A stretch of 64,000 nt of DNA. Origin: Planctomycetia bacterium. GTDB lineage: Bacteria; Planctomycetota; Phycisphaerae; UBA1845; Fen-1342. The stretch lies in the NCBI GenBank assembly GCA_015709575.1, contig CP054190.1, forward strand, positions 2,602,616-2,666,615, given 5' to 3'. Numbering within the stretch: the stretch's first letter is position 1; the number at the start of each line of letters is the position of its first letter. Shown here piece by piece: positions 35,204 to 43,475 of this stretch. The translations under genes and the position numbers were made by a program. The notes under the pieces were generated by a model. The model had not been told where the DNA came from. It searched no databases and saw only the letters and a list, made by a program, of their open reading frames with translations.

Positions 35204-35827
35204 CTAGTCTTCGCCGCGTCGCTGGCGTCGTTCGCGCAGCGCGGATTCGCGCTGCTTGCGATCCGCCGCGTCGCGCGGCTCCAGAAACGCCGCGACATGT
35301 CCGCGGACGGCGTTCAGCGCCGCATCCGCCAGATCTTTCTCATCCCCGGCCCGAAATGCCTTGCTCTCCACCTTGACAATTGTGTCCTGCACCAGCCGGT
35401 CCCCATCGCGGAAGTACACCCTCGCCAGCAGCATTGCCGGGCTGAGCAGCCCTTTCGATTGAAAATAGGTCACATCCGTCATGATCGACAGTCGTCGATC
35501 ACCTGGCAGGAAGGCCGCTTCGACGTCCTCGATGATTCGCGGCGCGCGGCGGTTGTAGGCGGTCAGCAGCTCCGGCGGCACAACCCGGTCCGAAACCGTG
35601 GTGGTGGCAGGAAGAAACTCCAAACTGCCGAAGGAATGAGAGTCGGCGACCACGGGCTCGGTCAGCGCCAGCACTTCGCCCTGCGCGCCGCGCATTTCAA
35701 AATAGGCCTGCTTCGCAGCGGTCATGCAGCCCGCCGCCGGAAGCACTGCGACCAGCAGAACCAGAAGTCCTGCGGCAGCGCCGCCCGGCCGCCGCACCGC
35801 CTGAACCGCGATTCGATCCGCATTCAT
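35204..35827 (-). CDS. Predicted lipoprotein of unknown function
   Basis: A longish lipoprotein signal ends LPAAGC with Cys34 as the lipidation site. The mature part (about 170 residues) contains QAYFEMRGAQGEV near the start and a run of strands and helices with no motif I recognise; the last 30 residues are Arg/Asp/Glu-rich and coiled. The ATG at 35827 follows GGAG at good spacing. Probably cell-envelope, facing the periplasm. Confidence 0.65.
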   Translation of the reverse strand: MNADRIAVQAVRRPGGAAAGLLVLLVAVLPAAGCMTAAKQAYFEMRGAQGEVLALTEPVVADSHSFGSLEFLPATTTVSDRVVPPELLTAYNRRAPRIIEDVEAAFLPGDRRLSIMTDVTYFQSKGLLSPAMLLARVYFRDGDRLVQDTIVKVESKAFRAGDEKDLADAALNAVRGHVAAFLEPRDAADRKQRESALRERRQRRGED

Positions 35828-35899
35828 CTATCTCTGCTCCTGTGACACCCGCGCCCGACACGGATCCGGAGCGCAGGGCGTCGGATGCTCGCCCGCAGC

Positions 35900-36652
35900 T
35901 CACCCGCCCGCCAGCGCCTGCATGTCCTGCTCGGATATCTCGAAATTGCTGTACACGTTCTGCACGTCATCGTGCTCTTCCAGCGCTTCGACCAGCGCCA
36001 CCATCTGCACCGCGCGCTCACCCTCCACTTGCACCGTGCTGCCCGGGATCAGGGCGATCTGCGCGCTCGACGGCTTCAACCCCGCATCGGCGAGCGCCTT
36101 GCGCCCGGCCTCGAACAATGCCGGATCGCAGCGCAACTCCCACTCCTCACCATCCCGCCCGACGTCGTCCGCCCCGAGCGCCAGCGCAAGCTCCATCATC
36201 CGTTCTTCATCCGCCGCGGCCGCCGGCACTCGGAACACCCCCCGCCGGGAGAAATTCCAGCCCACGGCGTTCGGCACGGCGATGTTCCCGCCGTTCATCT
36301 CAAATATTTTCTTGATCTCCGGGGCAGTTCGGTGGCGATTGTCCGTCAAAGCCACAGCCATCACCGCCGCGCCGCCGGGACCGTACCCTTCGTATACCAC
36401 CTCTTCGTACTGCTCCGCTCCAAGTTCGCCAGTGCCCTTCTTGATCGCCCGCTCGATCGTATCGCGCGGCATGTTGCCGTCCCGCGCTGCGTCTATCGCG
36501 TAGCGCAGCGCCAGGTTGGCGTCCGGATCCCCGCCTCCGGAGCGCGCCGCCACGATGATCGCGCGTGCCAATTTGCTCCATGCCCGCCCACGGCGCGCGT
36601 CCGTCACGGCCTTAGCCCGCTTGATCCGCGCCCAGTGTGAATGTCCGGCCAT
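35900..36652 (-). CDS. yebC: YebC/PmpR family protein (TACO1-like)
   Basis: The N-terminus MAGHSHWARIKRAKAVTDARRG is the conserved start of the YebC family (shown here in short form GHSHWARIK). The centre includes YEGYGPGGAAVMAVALTDNR and VGWNFSRRGVF, family hallmarks. These proteins act as translation factors easing ribosome stalls, and some have been described as transcription regulators. The ATG at 36652 is chosen over 36688 because it starts the conserved block. A TACAAT box at 36687-36692 lies 34 bases upstream. The gene is divergent from surE. Confidence 0.92.
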   Translation of the reverse strand: MAGHSHWARIKRAKAVTDARRGRAWSKLARAIIVAARSGGGDPDANLALRYAIDAARDGNMPRDTIERAIKKGTGELGAEQYEEVVYEGYGPGGAAVMAVALTDNRHRTAPEIKKIFEMNGGNIAVPNAVGWNFSRRGVFRVPAAAADEERMMELALALGADDVGRDGEEWELRCDPALFEAGRKALADAGLKPSSAQIALIPGSTVQVEGERAVQMVALVEALEEHDDVQNVYSNFEISEQDMQALAGG

Positions 36653-36686
36653 GCCCGCCTTTCCGTCAGAGTCCGTGAAGCACCGC

Positions 36687-36692
36687 ATTGTA
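36687..36692 (-). promoter_or_regulatory. -10 box of yebC
   Basis: TACAAT on the minus strand, 34 bases before the ATG at 36652. It leaves room for a normal leader. The -35 region is not clear. Confidence 0.35.
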
Positions 36693-36722
36693 GGAAGGTG
36701 TCCGCGGCGCGCGAAGCGCCGC

Positions 36723-36728
36723 TACAAT
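36723..36728 (+). promoter_or_regulatory. -10 box of surE, leaderless arrangement
   Basis: TACAAT ends exactly nine bases before the surE ATG, so transcription would start at or next to the A of the start codon. No ribosome-binding site fits in the gap. The same spacing is seen at 55407-55412 and 57203-57208. Confidence 0.45.
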
Positions 36729-36737
36729 TCCGCCCTT

Positions 36738-37526
36738 ATGAGAATCCTGATCGTCAATGACGACGGCATCCTGGCCCCCGGCATCGAAGCGCTCTATCGC
36801 GCCGTGGCCGACCTGGGGCATGTCGACGTGGTCGCCCCCGAGACCACGCAGTCCGCGATGGGTCACGCCATCACCGTGCAGGCGCCGCTGCTCGTGCATC
36901 GCCTCCACGTAAACAACGCGTTTCACGGCTGGAGCGTGGGCGGACGGCCCGCCGATTGCGTCAAGCTGGCCATGATGGAACTGCTCGACACCCGCCCCGA
37001 TTTCGTGCTCAGCGGCATCAACGCCGGCGCGAACACCGGCGTCAACGTGCTCTATAGCGGAACCGTCGCCGGCGCTGTCGAGGGGGCGTTCTTCGGCGTA
37101 CCCGCCATGGCCATCTCGCTTGAGCTTTCCGAGGAAGTGGATTTCCATCGTGCCGGACAGATCGCGCGGCGTGTCTTTCTCGATTACGTCGCCGCGCAAC
37201 CGCGCCCGGGCGCCTGCCTGAACGTCAACATCCCGGCGCTGGACGGCGGCTGGCCGCGCGGTATCCGCGTCTGCCCGCAGAGCACCACGCCCATGGAAGA
37301 CCGTTACATCAAGCAAATGGATCGCGACGGCCGGATGCTCTATCTGCTTGACGGGCGATTGCCGGATTGCAAGCACCCCGATACCGACCTCGCCGCCATT
37401 CGTGAACGCTACGTTGCCATCACCCCGTTGCGTTTCGAGATGACCGCTCACGACCACCTGCAGCACGTGCGCGAATGGCGATGGAATGACGGCTTTGCGC
37501 CGGACTCGGACCGCCCGGTCGCCTGA
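36738..37526 (+). CDS. surE: 5'/3'-nucleotidase SurE
   Basis: SurE is a metal-dependent phosphatase that dephosphorylates nucleoside 5'- and 3'-monophosphates and is linked to stationary-phase survival. The metal-binding NDDG is at residues 7-10, followed by APETTQSAMGHAIT and the second signature LSGINAGANTGVNVLYSGTV (positions about 93-112). The length of 262 is standard. The ATG at 36738 is fixed by the conserved MRILIVNDDG start. The gene probably has a leaderless transcript. It is followed by an unrelated lipoprotein gene. Confidence 0.94.
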   Translation: MRILIVNDDGILAPGIEALYRAVADLGHVDVVAPETTQSAMGHAITVQAPLLVHRLHVNNAFHGWSVGGRPADCVKLAMMELLDTRPDFVLSGINAGANTGVNVLYSGTVAGAVEGAFFGVPAMAISLELSEEVDFHRAGQIARRVFLDYVAAQPRPGACLNVNIPALDGGWPRGIRVCPQSTTPMEDRYIKQMDRDGRMLYLLDGRLPDCKHPDTDLAAIRERYVAITPLRFEMTAHDHLQHVREWRWNDGFAPDSDRPVA

Positions 37527-37625
37527 ATCGTCGAGATACCAAAGCCGCAGCCGATTTGAGCCGATACTTCCCGCAGGACCGCGCCCGCCCGACCGGGCCC
37601 CGGTTTGCACACGTTGGAGCCCTGC

Positions 37626-38459
37626 ATGAAGCCCTTCGCCGCAACTGCCGCCCTGATCCTGCTTACCGTCTCGCTGGGCGGCTGCCCGCAAAGCCCCGGC
37701 GGGGTCTCCGCGACCGCGGCCGAGGAGTCCGGTATTCATGCCGCCAATTCGTCCGCTCGCTCGCTGGCGCAGGCCCTGAGTCTGCTGCAATCGGTGGCGG
37801 CCGAGGGCGCAGCCCGAATCTCGTCGGATGGCTCGCTGCGCCCGGTTTCTCAAGGCCGCGACGTCACGTTCGGCGTGTGCCCGGCGGTGACGCTTTCCGG
37901 AACAACCGGCGTCAATTTCACGATTGCCGCCACCTTTCCGGGCGACTGCGCGCCATTGGGAATCAGCGGCTACTCGTGCGGAGGCGCGGCGACCGGCACG
38001 TACAACGCGCTGACGCAATCCATCAGCGCCGATTTTGACGCGCTGCGCTGCAACGAGCGCAGCCTCGACGGAACTGCGGAGATCACCTTCCTGCTCGCAG
38101 GCGGGAACACCACCCTGAACGGGACGTGGAACCTCACGATTGCCGACGGCTCGGAGCAGGTCGCCACGACGGGTACGGGAATCCTCACGTACGACCCGCA
38201 GAACAAGCGGGCGACGGTTCAGTCATTCGTCGGCACCTGCACGCAGGGCGGAACCGCACTGACGTTGGCGCTCACGAGCGTACGGATCAACTATGCCGCC
38301 AACGGGAGCCTTCGTCCGTCGGCGGGAACAGCGGTTCTCTCCGGCGCCGGCATCCGCACGTTGACCGTGACGTTTGACGAAAATACCCCCTCCACCGGCG
38401 TCGTTTCGGTGCAGATTGGCAGCGCGCCGGCGGTCAACGTGGACCTCGACACGCTCTGA
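37626..38459 (+). CDS. Predicted lipoprotein, unknown function
   Basis: The signal peptide ends SLGGC with Cys20 as the lipidation site, starting at the ATG at 37626. The mature protein is rich in Thr, Ser, Ala and Gly with beta-strand patterns and contains four further cysteines in pairs (near VCPAVT, GDCAPL, YSCGG, RCNERS), perhaps disulphides. No catalytic motif is recognised. The composition resembles secreted or outer-surface lipoproteins common in planctomycetes. Confidence 0.65.
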   Translation: MKPFAATAALILLTVSLGGCPQSPGGVSATAAEESGIHAANSSARSLAQALSLLQSVAAEGAARISSDGSLRPVSQGRDVTFGVCPAVTLSGTTGVNFTIAATFPGDCAPLGISGYSCGGAATGTYNALTQSISADFDALRCNERSLDGTAEITFLLAGGNTTLNGTWNLTIADGSEQVATTGTGILTYDPQNKRATVQSFVGTCTQGGTALTLALTSVRINYAANGSLRPSAGTAVLSGAGIRTLTVTFDENTPSTGVVSVQIGSAPAVNVDLDTL

Positions 38460-38544
38460 CGCGCACGTCGCAGCGAGCCTCGCAGCTCAGCCGCAGAGCG
38501 CCGGCTGCTGTGCAGCACCACCCCGTGTGCCTCCCCACCCGCGA

Positions 38545-39924
38545 TTATCCGATGGCCGGCGGCGGGACCGCGCCGTCCGCAGCCAGCGCCAGGTCGCGCC
38601 GGCGGCGCTGAATCGCCCACCCCATGCACGCGGCATACAGCAGCACCTGTGCGATCGCACGGATCAGGAACGTCCACGCCGCCCCGCGCACCGGCGCTTC
38701 CGGCGTGATCAGCCACCACGCCGCCGCCGCCGTCGTGACCAGCACCGCCGCGTGGATCGTGACCTGCACCCAGTACAGCTTCATCTGCGTGGACGTGATT
38801 CCAAAAATGCTGATCAACAGTCCCAGGCATTGCGATCCGACCACGATCAGGAACTCGGGGTAATACTCCGCGTAGTCCGGTCGCAGAACCACCGCCAGCA
38901 GCCAGCGCCCCACCAGCAGCGTCCCAAGCATCACGACGGCGCCGAGTGCAAGCGCCAGGCCGGTGAGCTTCGCGGCCAGCCGCAGGAAGAGCCGGAAATT
39001 CCGGTTGTAATGCTGCGCCAGCCGGTTCGCGGAGGCGATGCCCACCTGGATCAGCAGCAGATTCGCCGTCATGGCGATGTACGCCAGCGCGCTGAAATAG
39101 CCGAGCGCCGTGGTGCTGCCGGTGCGATGTTCCATGATCAGCCGTGGCACGCTGTCGCACAGGTTGATGATCAGCATCACGATGCCAAGCGGCAGCACCT
39201 GCACGAACACGTCGCGCACGCTGCTCCACGTCCATTGCGGGTTGCAGTCCGGCGCGCCGCGCACGCTGGGCCGGTCATACAACAGGTACACCGCCAGCGC
39301 CCCGATCGCACCGCCGAGCGCCGCCCACGCCGCCCCGTCTGCGTAGCGCTCCGCGGGCAGCGTGCCATTCTTCACCAGCAGGTAGTAGATCGGCGCCGTG
39401 ACGCAGAACGGAACGAGCATCGTCACGCCGATCCAGACGTTCGACCACGCGACGCGGTCCAGCCGCTCGCGCTTCAGATACATCGCCCAGCACAGTTCGG
39501 AAGCCTGGTTGAATATCTTGCCCAGCGCGAGGAACGCAATGATCAGCAACAGCGCCGTCGTGGCGCCGTCCAGCCACTTCCACGCGCACAACCCCGCCAC
39601 CACCACCAGCGACGCCAGCAACCCCAGGTCGCGCGTGGTCTTCCAGGAGCCGAAGGTCACGCGGTTGTAGGCGTCCGCCACCATCGCCGCCCGCATGTTG
39701 AACGTGAAGAACAGGATGACCGGCGAGATCAGCGCATTGGCGTAGTTGTACTGCCCCAGCACGTCGGCGCTGGCCAGCTTCGCCAGCAGCACGACGACCA
39801 GGAACCGGCAGATGTTGTAGACACCGTTGCCCACCAGCGCATGCACGATGTTGCGCTTCAACGAGCGCCCCGGCGCGGCCGCACTGGCCGAAGGCGCTGA
39901 CGCAGAAGGGGCGGCCTCGCTCAT
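38545..39924 (-). CDS. Polysaccharide flippase-like membrane protein (Wzx/MVF type)
   Basis: The 459-residue protein has about twelve to fourteen hydrophobic segments and the general MATE/oligosaccharidyl-lipid flippase arrangement, with a cytosolic Arg/Lys cluster (KTTRD, LKRERL) between the early helices. Such proteins flip lipid-linked sugar units across the inner membrane. The N-terminal 20 residues are Ala/Ser/Pro-rich and non-conserved. It stands 8 kb from the export locus and on the opposite strand, so co-function with that locus is only an inference. A terminator just before its ATG separates it from the preceding gene. Confidence 0.78.
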   Translation of the reverse strand: MSEAAPSASAPSASAAAPGRSLKRNIVHALVGNGVYNICRFLVVVLLAKLASADVLGQYNYANALISPVILFFTFNMRAAMVADAYNRVTFGSWKTTRDLGLLASLVVVAGLCAWKWLDGATTALLLIIAFLALGKIFNQASELCWAMYLKRERLDRVAWSNVWIGVTMLVPFCVTAPIYYLLVKNGTLPAERYADGAAWAALGGAIGALAVYLLYDRPSVRGAPDCNPQWTWSSVRDVFVQVLPLGIVMLIINLCDSVPRLIMEHRTGSTTALGYFSALAYIAMTANLLLIQVGIASANRLAQHYNRNFRLFLRLAAKLTGLALALGAVVMLGTLLVGRWLLAVVLRPDYAEYYPEFLIVVGSQCLGLLISIFGITSTQMKLYWVQVTIHAAVLVTTAAAAWWLITPEAPVRGAAWTFLIRAIAQVLLYAACMGWAIQRRRRDLALAADGAVPPPAIG

Positions 39925-39934
39925 CGCGGCATCC

Positions 39935-39977
39935 GAAGAAAGAAGACCCCACCCTCCGCGCTGCGAAGGATGGGGTC
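39935..39977 (-). terminator. Rho-independent terminator of the gene at 40067-40948
   Basis: On the minus strand, bases 39977-39945 fold into a 15-bp stem (two G-U wobbles) with a short loop, followed by TTCTTCTTTC. It ends the secreted-protein transcript just before the flippase ATG. Confidence 0.65.
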
Positions 39978-40066
39978 GAGGCGGTTCATTGGTACCATCG
40001 CAATCGCCGCCGCGCGTCTTGACGGAGCGGGCTGAAGCAGGCCGGAATTGCGCGCCAGCCGGCGCG

Positions 40067-40948
40067 TCACGGCAGCGGGATGTCCTTCAATTCGATCGGC
40101 AGTTGGAAGTCCTCCACCTGCGGCCAGACCTCCACGACCATCAGCGAGTTTTCCAAGGTCGCCGGATCCGGGAACGTGTAGACCGCGACGGTTTCCCCGT
40201 CCGAGGTCTGCATGTTGCGCGGATTCATCCGCAGACGCGTGAGCCACGGATCGTGAAACTCAAGCCCTTTCACGCGCTCCATGTTCTTACCCATCAGCAC
40301 CGCCAGGGCGAACTGCCCGGGCGGAATCGTCGGAACCTTGTCGTTGGACACGATGTCGATCTCGATGTCCAGCCCCGCCAGCCGCGGGTGCTCGACCCGC
40401 TTGCCGCGAAACACAGCCGGGCTTTCGATCACGACATCCTCGGACGGACCCGCCGCGCGGATGATCCTCATCGATCCGCGCAGCGTGGCGGTTTTTGCCC
40501 CGCGGCTTGCCGCCAGCAGCCGCGCGCTCATCGTCAGTCCGCGCTCGCGCAGCGATTCCGGGCTGGATCGAATCCGAAAGGTCTCCGTCTTTTCGCGATC
40601 CGTGTACCCTTCAGGCCGCAGCATCGAGTGCCCGGCCTCATCCACGGCCACATCAAACAGCGGCCGCCCCGCGCGCGCGACGTCGCTGAGCCGGTCGCCG
40701 CACAGACGCATCTGCAGCATCACCTCGGACTCACCGCCGGTCTTGGGCGGATCACGAAACCAGCGGCGTGTCTCAGCCATGCCGGTCAATTCGGCCCGCA
40801 ACGGGCCGGTCACCGTCTCCGGCGGCGGTCCCGGGGCAGCCGGTGCGGTGGCAGGCACAGCATCCGGGGCCGGTGCGGGCGGCGGAGCGTCCTGCGCGAC
40901 CGCGGACACGGCGGTCAGCAGGAACAGGGCGGTAGTCCATCGGGGCAT
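40067..40948 (-). CDS. Secreted protein, unknown function
   Basis: The ATG at 40948 has GGGAG eight bases ahead. A signal peptide covers about 1-22 (cleavage near VSAVAQ) and is followed by a Pro/Ala-rich linker to about residue 45. The remaining 250 residues have a mixed strand/helix pattern with blocks such as PPGQFALAVLMGKNM and LEFHDPWLTRLRMN. No known motif is recognised. It ends at a clear terminator. The cytoplasmic isomerase-like gene lies upstream on the same strand. Confidence 0.65.
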   Translation of the reverse strand: MPRWTTALFLLTAVSAVAQDAPPPAPAPDAVPATAPAAPGPPPETVTGPLRAELTGMAETRRWFRDPPKTGGESEVMLQMRLCGDRLSDVARAGRPLFDVAVDEAGHSMLRPEGYTDREKTETFRIRSSPESLRERGLTMSARLLAASRGAKTATLRGSMRIIRAAGPSEDVVIESPAVFRGKRVEHPRLAGLDIEIDIVSNDKVPTIPPGQFALAVLMGKNMERVKGLEFHDPWLTRLRMNPRNMQTSDGETVAVYTFPDPATLENSLMVVEVWPQVEDFQLPIELKDIPLP

Positions 40949-41009
40949 AACTGCGACTCCCATCGAAAAGTGCCAATCGGCGCGTTCAGCAGGTCGCGCG
41001 CACCAGCGG

Positions 41010-41780
41010 CTATCGTCCGCCAGGCTTCAGCAGCGAGGCGACATATTCGCGGCCACGGCGAAGGGCGTCAACGCTTCCCGGCACGTCGCGCCGCACGGCC
41101 AGTACGCCGCCAAAGCCGCTGGACACCAGTGCGGCCATCCAGGCTCGAAAATCCACGTCCCCCGAACCGAATTCGACCTCCTCGATTCGCTCTCCCCGGA
41201 GCTTCACATCCCGCAGGTCCAACAGCCCGGCGTGCGCCACGGCCGCAGGCTCCGGCGGCGCGACACCGGCCGTGTCCATCCCGATTCGAAGCCAGGGGCA
41301 ATCCAGCGCGCGTATGGCATCGACGAGCGCAGCCGCGTCAGACGGGTCCGCGGCCACCGAAACCGTCACGCCGCGCGCGTCCGCCGCCCGCGCCACCTCG
41401 CCGAGTATCTCACGTGCGAACGTACCGCGCTGGGCGTCGGCAAACCCGGCGATGCGCGTGGTCACGCCCGGCGTGTTCAGCCCGCGCGCCAATTCCAGTA
41501 CCCGCACCAGTCCCGAGAGCCGCGTATCGGCGTGTTCCGGATCGGCCAGCCCCGCCCCATTCTGCTCCGCCGCCAACTGCACCAGCGGCGTGCCGAGGTC
41601 GCGCAGGTGCCGCAGCAGGTGCCTGCGGGCGCTGGCTCCAAAATCGTCAGGGTGAAAGTCGGGACGGAGGGCGTCTGCGACGACGCCGGAAAACCCGTCT
41701 TGGGCGGCCCGCTCCAACGCGGACTTGAACGTCAGCGGGTAGGACGCCAGACGGCAGGCCAGGGAGCGGGCTGGCGTCAC
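41010..41780 (-). CDS. Sugar phosphate isomerase/epimerase-like TIM barrel
   Basis: The 256-residue protein shows the xylose-isomerase-like TIM barrel pattern: early ACRLASYPLTFKSALERAAQDGFSG-type helix (seen in parts), metal-site candidates QNGAGLAD, GMDTAG (Asp) and VEFGSGDVDF (Glu and Asp) near the C-terminus. These proteins isomerise or epimerise sugars or sugar derivatives. The start is a GTG at 41780 that overlaps the stop of the upstream response regulator (GTGA), so the two are translated together. The actual substrate is unknown. Confidence 0.75.
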   Translation of the reverse strand: MTPARSLACRLASYPLTFKSALERAAQDGFSGVVADALRPDFHPDDFGASARRHLLRHLRDLGTPLVQLAAEQNGAGLADPEHADTRLSGLVRVLELARGLNTPGVTTRIAGFADAQRGTFAREILGEVARAADARGVTVSVAADPSDAAALVDAIRALDCPWLRIGMDTAGVAPPEPAAVAHAGLLDLRDVKLRGERIEEVEFGSGDVDFRAWMAALVSSGFGGVLAVRRDVPGSVDALRRGREYVASLLKPGGR

Positions 41781-42160
41781 TTCAGCAGCTTCGCCGTGGC
41801 ATCCAGCAGCGCATCCATGCGGAACGGCTTGTTGAGGTAGGCATCGACACCGAGCGATTCCGCATACTGCTTATGTCGCTTGCCCTGGTTGCCGGTGATC
41901 ATGATGACCCGCGGCTTGGCGGTGCGCGGCTTGCCTTGGCGCAGCTTCTCCAGCACCAGAAACCCGCTCTTCTGCGGCAGCATGATGTCGAGAATCACCA
42001 GGTCCGGATTGTGCTGCTCGGCCATGCTGACGGCCGAACCCCCGTCGCTGGCGGTTTCGATGGTCGCCCCGGAATCGGCCAGGCCGGCCCGGATCGCCGT
42101 CAGAATGTCCGGATCGTCGTCAACGATGAGGATCTTTTTGCCGTCGTAAGGCTCTGCCAC
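41777..42160 (-). CDS. Single-domain response regulator
   Basis: The CheY-like receiver domain fills the whole 127-residue protein. The acidic pocket is D14-D15-D16, the phosphorylation site Asp58 (LVILDIM), with Thr89 and Lys111 in MITGN and NKPF. There is no DNA-binding or enzymatic output domain. The GTG at 42160 is preferred because CAGGAG sits seven bases ahead; an ATG at 42220 would add 20 residues of no family character. No histidine kinase is adjacent. It overlaps the downstream isomerase-like gene. Confidence 0.88.
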   Translation of the reverse strand: MAEPYDGKKILIVDDDPDILTAIRAGLADSGATIETASDGGSAVSMAEQHNPDLVILDIMLPQKSGFLVLEKLRQGKPRTAKPRVIMITGNQGKRHKQYAESLGVDAYLNKPFRMDALLDATAKLLK

Positions 42161-42281
42161 GGCCGGCTCCTGTTTCTCGGCTCCAACAGAGAGTGTACGC
42201 AGCACAACCCCTTCCGACAACGCGGAGCACGATTCCGGGCGTCGCGGGGCGGCGCGGGCGTCGGTACCATGCCCGGCATGA

Positions 42282-42300
42282 CTCGGCCGCTACGGCCGAG
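42282..42300. other. 8-bp inverted repeat between divergent genes
   Basis: CTCGGCCG at 42282-42289 and CGGCCGAG at 42293-42300 form a perfect inverted repeat with a three-base gap. It lies 22 bases before the ATG of the MCE gene, divergent from the response regulator. It could be an operator or a leader hairpin. Confidence 0.3.
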
Positions 42301-42322
42301 CCAAACTGCGGGAGTGCGATCG

Positions 42323-43387
42323 ATGGAAGCGCGACGGAACGTGCTGGTCGGGGCGTTCGTACTGGTCGGTTTGGGCGCGCTGTGTGCACTGGTGCTGCTG
42401 TTTGGGCGTGGCCCGACGTGGCTGGTCCGCGGCGACAGTTATCCCATTCTCGTGCGATTCCGCACCGCGGAAGGAATCCGCACCGGAACCACCGTGACGG
42501 TCTACGGCCAGATCATCGGGCGGGTGCACGAAATCGGATTCCTGGACCAGACCCGCTTCGGGGACGGCGTCAACGTCACACTCATGATCAATCGGCGATA
42601 TCGCATCCCCGAGGGCACCCGGGCCGAGACGGTCGCACCCGGATTTGGCATGGGACGACCGCCGATCGCGCTGATCCCCGGGCCGCTGGATGGCCCGGCA
42701 CTGGAGTCGGGAGCCACCATTCCCGGAACGATGGCGTCCGCGATGGAGTCCGTCTTTCCGTCCAAGGTGGTGAACTCGCTGGAGCTGACGGCTACGCAAA
42801 TCGGCAGCGCCGCCGACGCGCTCACGCCGGTCCTGCGCGACCTGCACGAACTAATGCAGCGGCGCTCGCCGACGGATGTGGACCGCATCGGCGGGCCGCA
42901 GGGCAATCTCTCCAGCGCCATGGCCCGGCTGGACTCCTCGCTGGCCCACTTCAATACCGTGCTGGGCGATCCGCAGACGCAAAGCAACGTTCGACTGGCC
43001 GTGGACAATTTTGCCGCCGCCAGCACCGACGCCAAGGCGCTGGCAGCGGATCTTCGCGCCGCCGCGGCGGAAGCCAAGACCGTCATGACCGATCTGAAAA
43101 CCACTCTCGCCGCCGGCCAGAGTTCCCTCAAGAATTTCGACGACCAGCTCAACCGCGTGTCGCGCGCCGCGACCGACGGTCTGGAGCGCGCCAGTCGCAT
43201 GCTCGACTTCCTCACCGAATCGGCACAGGTCATCGCCCGTGGCGAAGGCACGCTCGGCAAGCTGGTGCGCGACGACCGGCTGTATGAGGCGGCCGTGCTC
43301 TCCTTCGGCCGCTTCGGCGAACTCGTGCAGGAAATGATCGTGCTGGTCAAGGACTGGCAGCAGGGCAAGATCCGCGTCGCGTTCTGA
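42323..43387 (+). CDS. MCE-domain (MlaD-like) membrane-anchored protein
   Basis: The ATG at 42323 follows GGGAG and opens with MEARRN and a membrane helix (about 8-30). The MCE domain follows at about 36-115 (YPILVRFRTAEGIRTGTTV, IGRV and PEGTRAETV blocks). The C-terminal 240 residues are helical with many Ala/Asp, probably coiled-coil (AAAEAKTVMTDLKTTLAA). MCE proteins form hexameric tubes that carry lipids between membranes; usual partners (permease MlaE, ATPase MlaF) are not adjacent, so they must be elsewhere. argH follows 88 bases later. Confidence 0.83.
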   Translation: MEARRNVLVGAFVLVGLGALCALVLLFGRGPTWLVRGDSYPILVRFRTAEGIRTGTTVTVYGQIIGRVHEIGFLDQTRFGDGVNVTLMINRRYRIPEGTRAETVAPGFGMGRPPIALIPGPLDGPALESGATIPGTMASAMESVFPSKVVNSLELTATQIGSAADALTPVLRDLHELMQRRSPTDVDRIGGPQGNLSSAMARLDSSLAHFNTVLGDPQTQSNVRLAVDNFAAASTDAKALAADLRAAAAEAKTVMTDLKTTLAAGQSSLKNFDDQLNRVSRAATDGLERASRMLDFLTESAQVIARGEGTLGKLVRDDRLYEAAVLSFGRFGELVQEMIVLVKDWQQGKIRVAF

Positions 43388-43475
43388 CGAATTCGCGACA
43401 GGTTCTGTCGTGTTTACGCGGAACTTGTCGCGATCGAGCGCCAAGCGCCGCATGGGGGTCGGGAGTGCCGCACGC

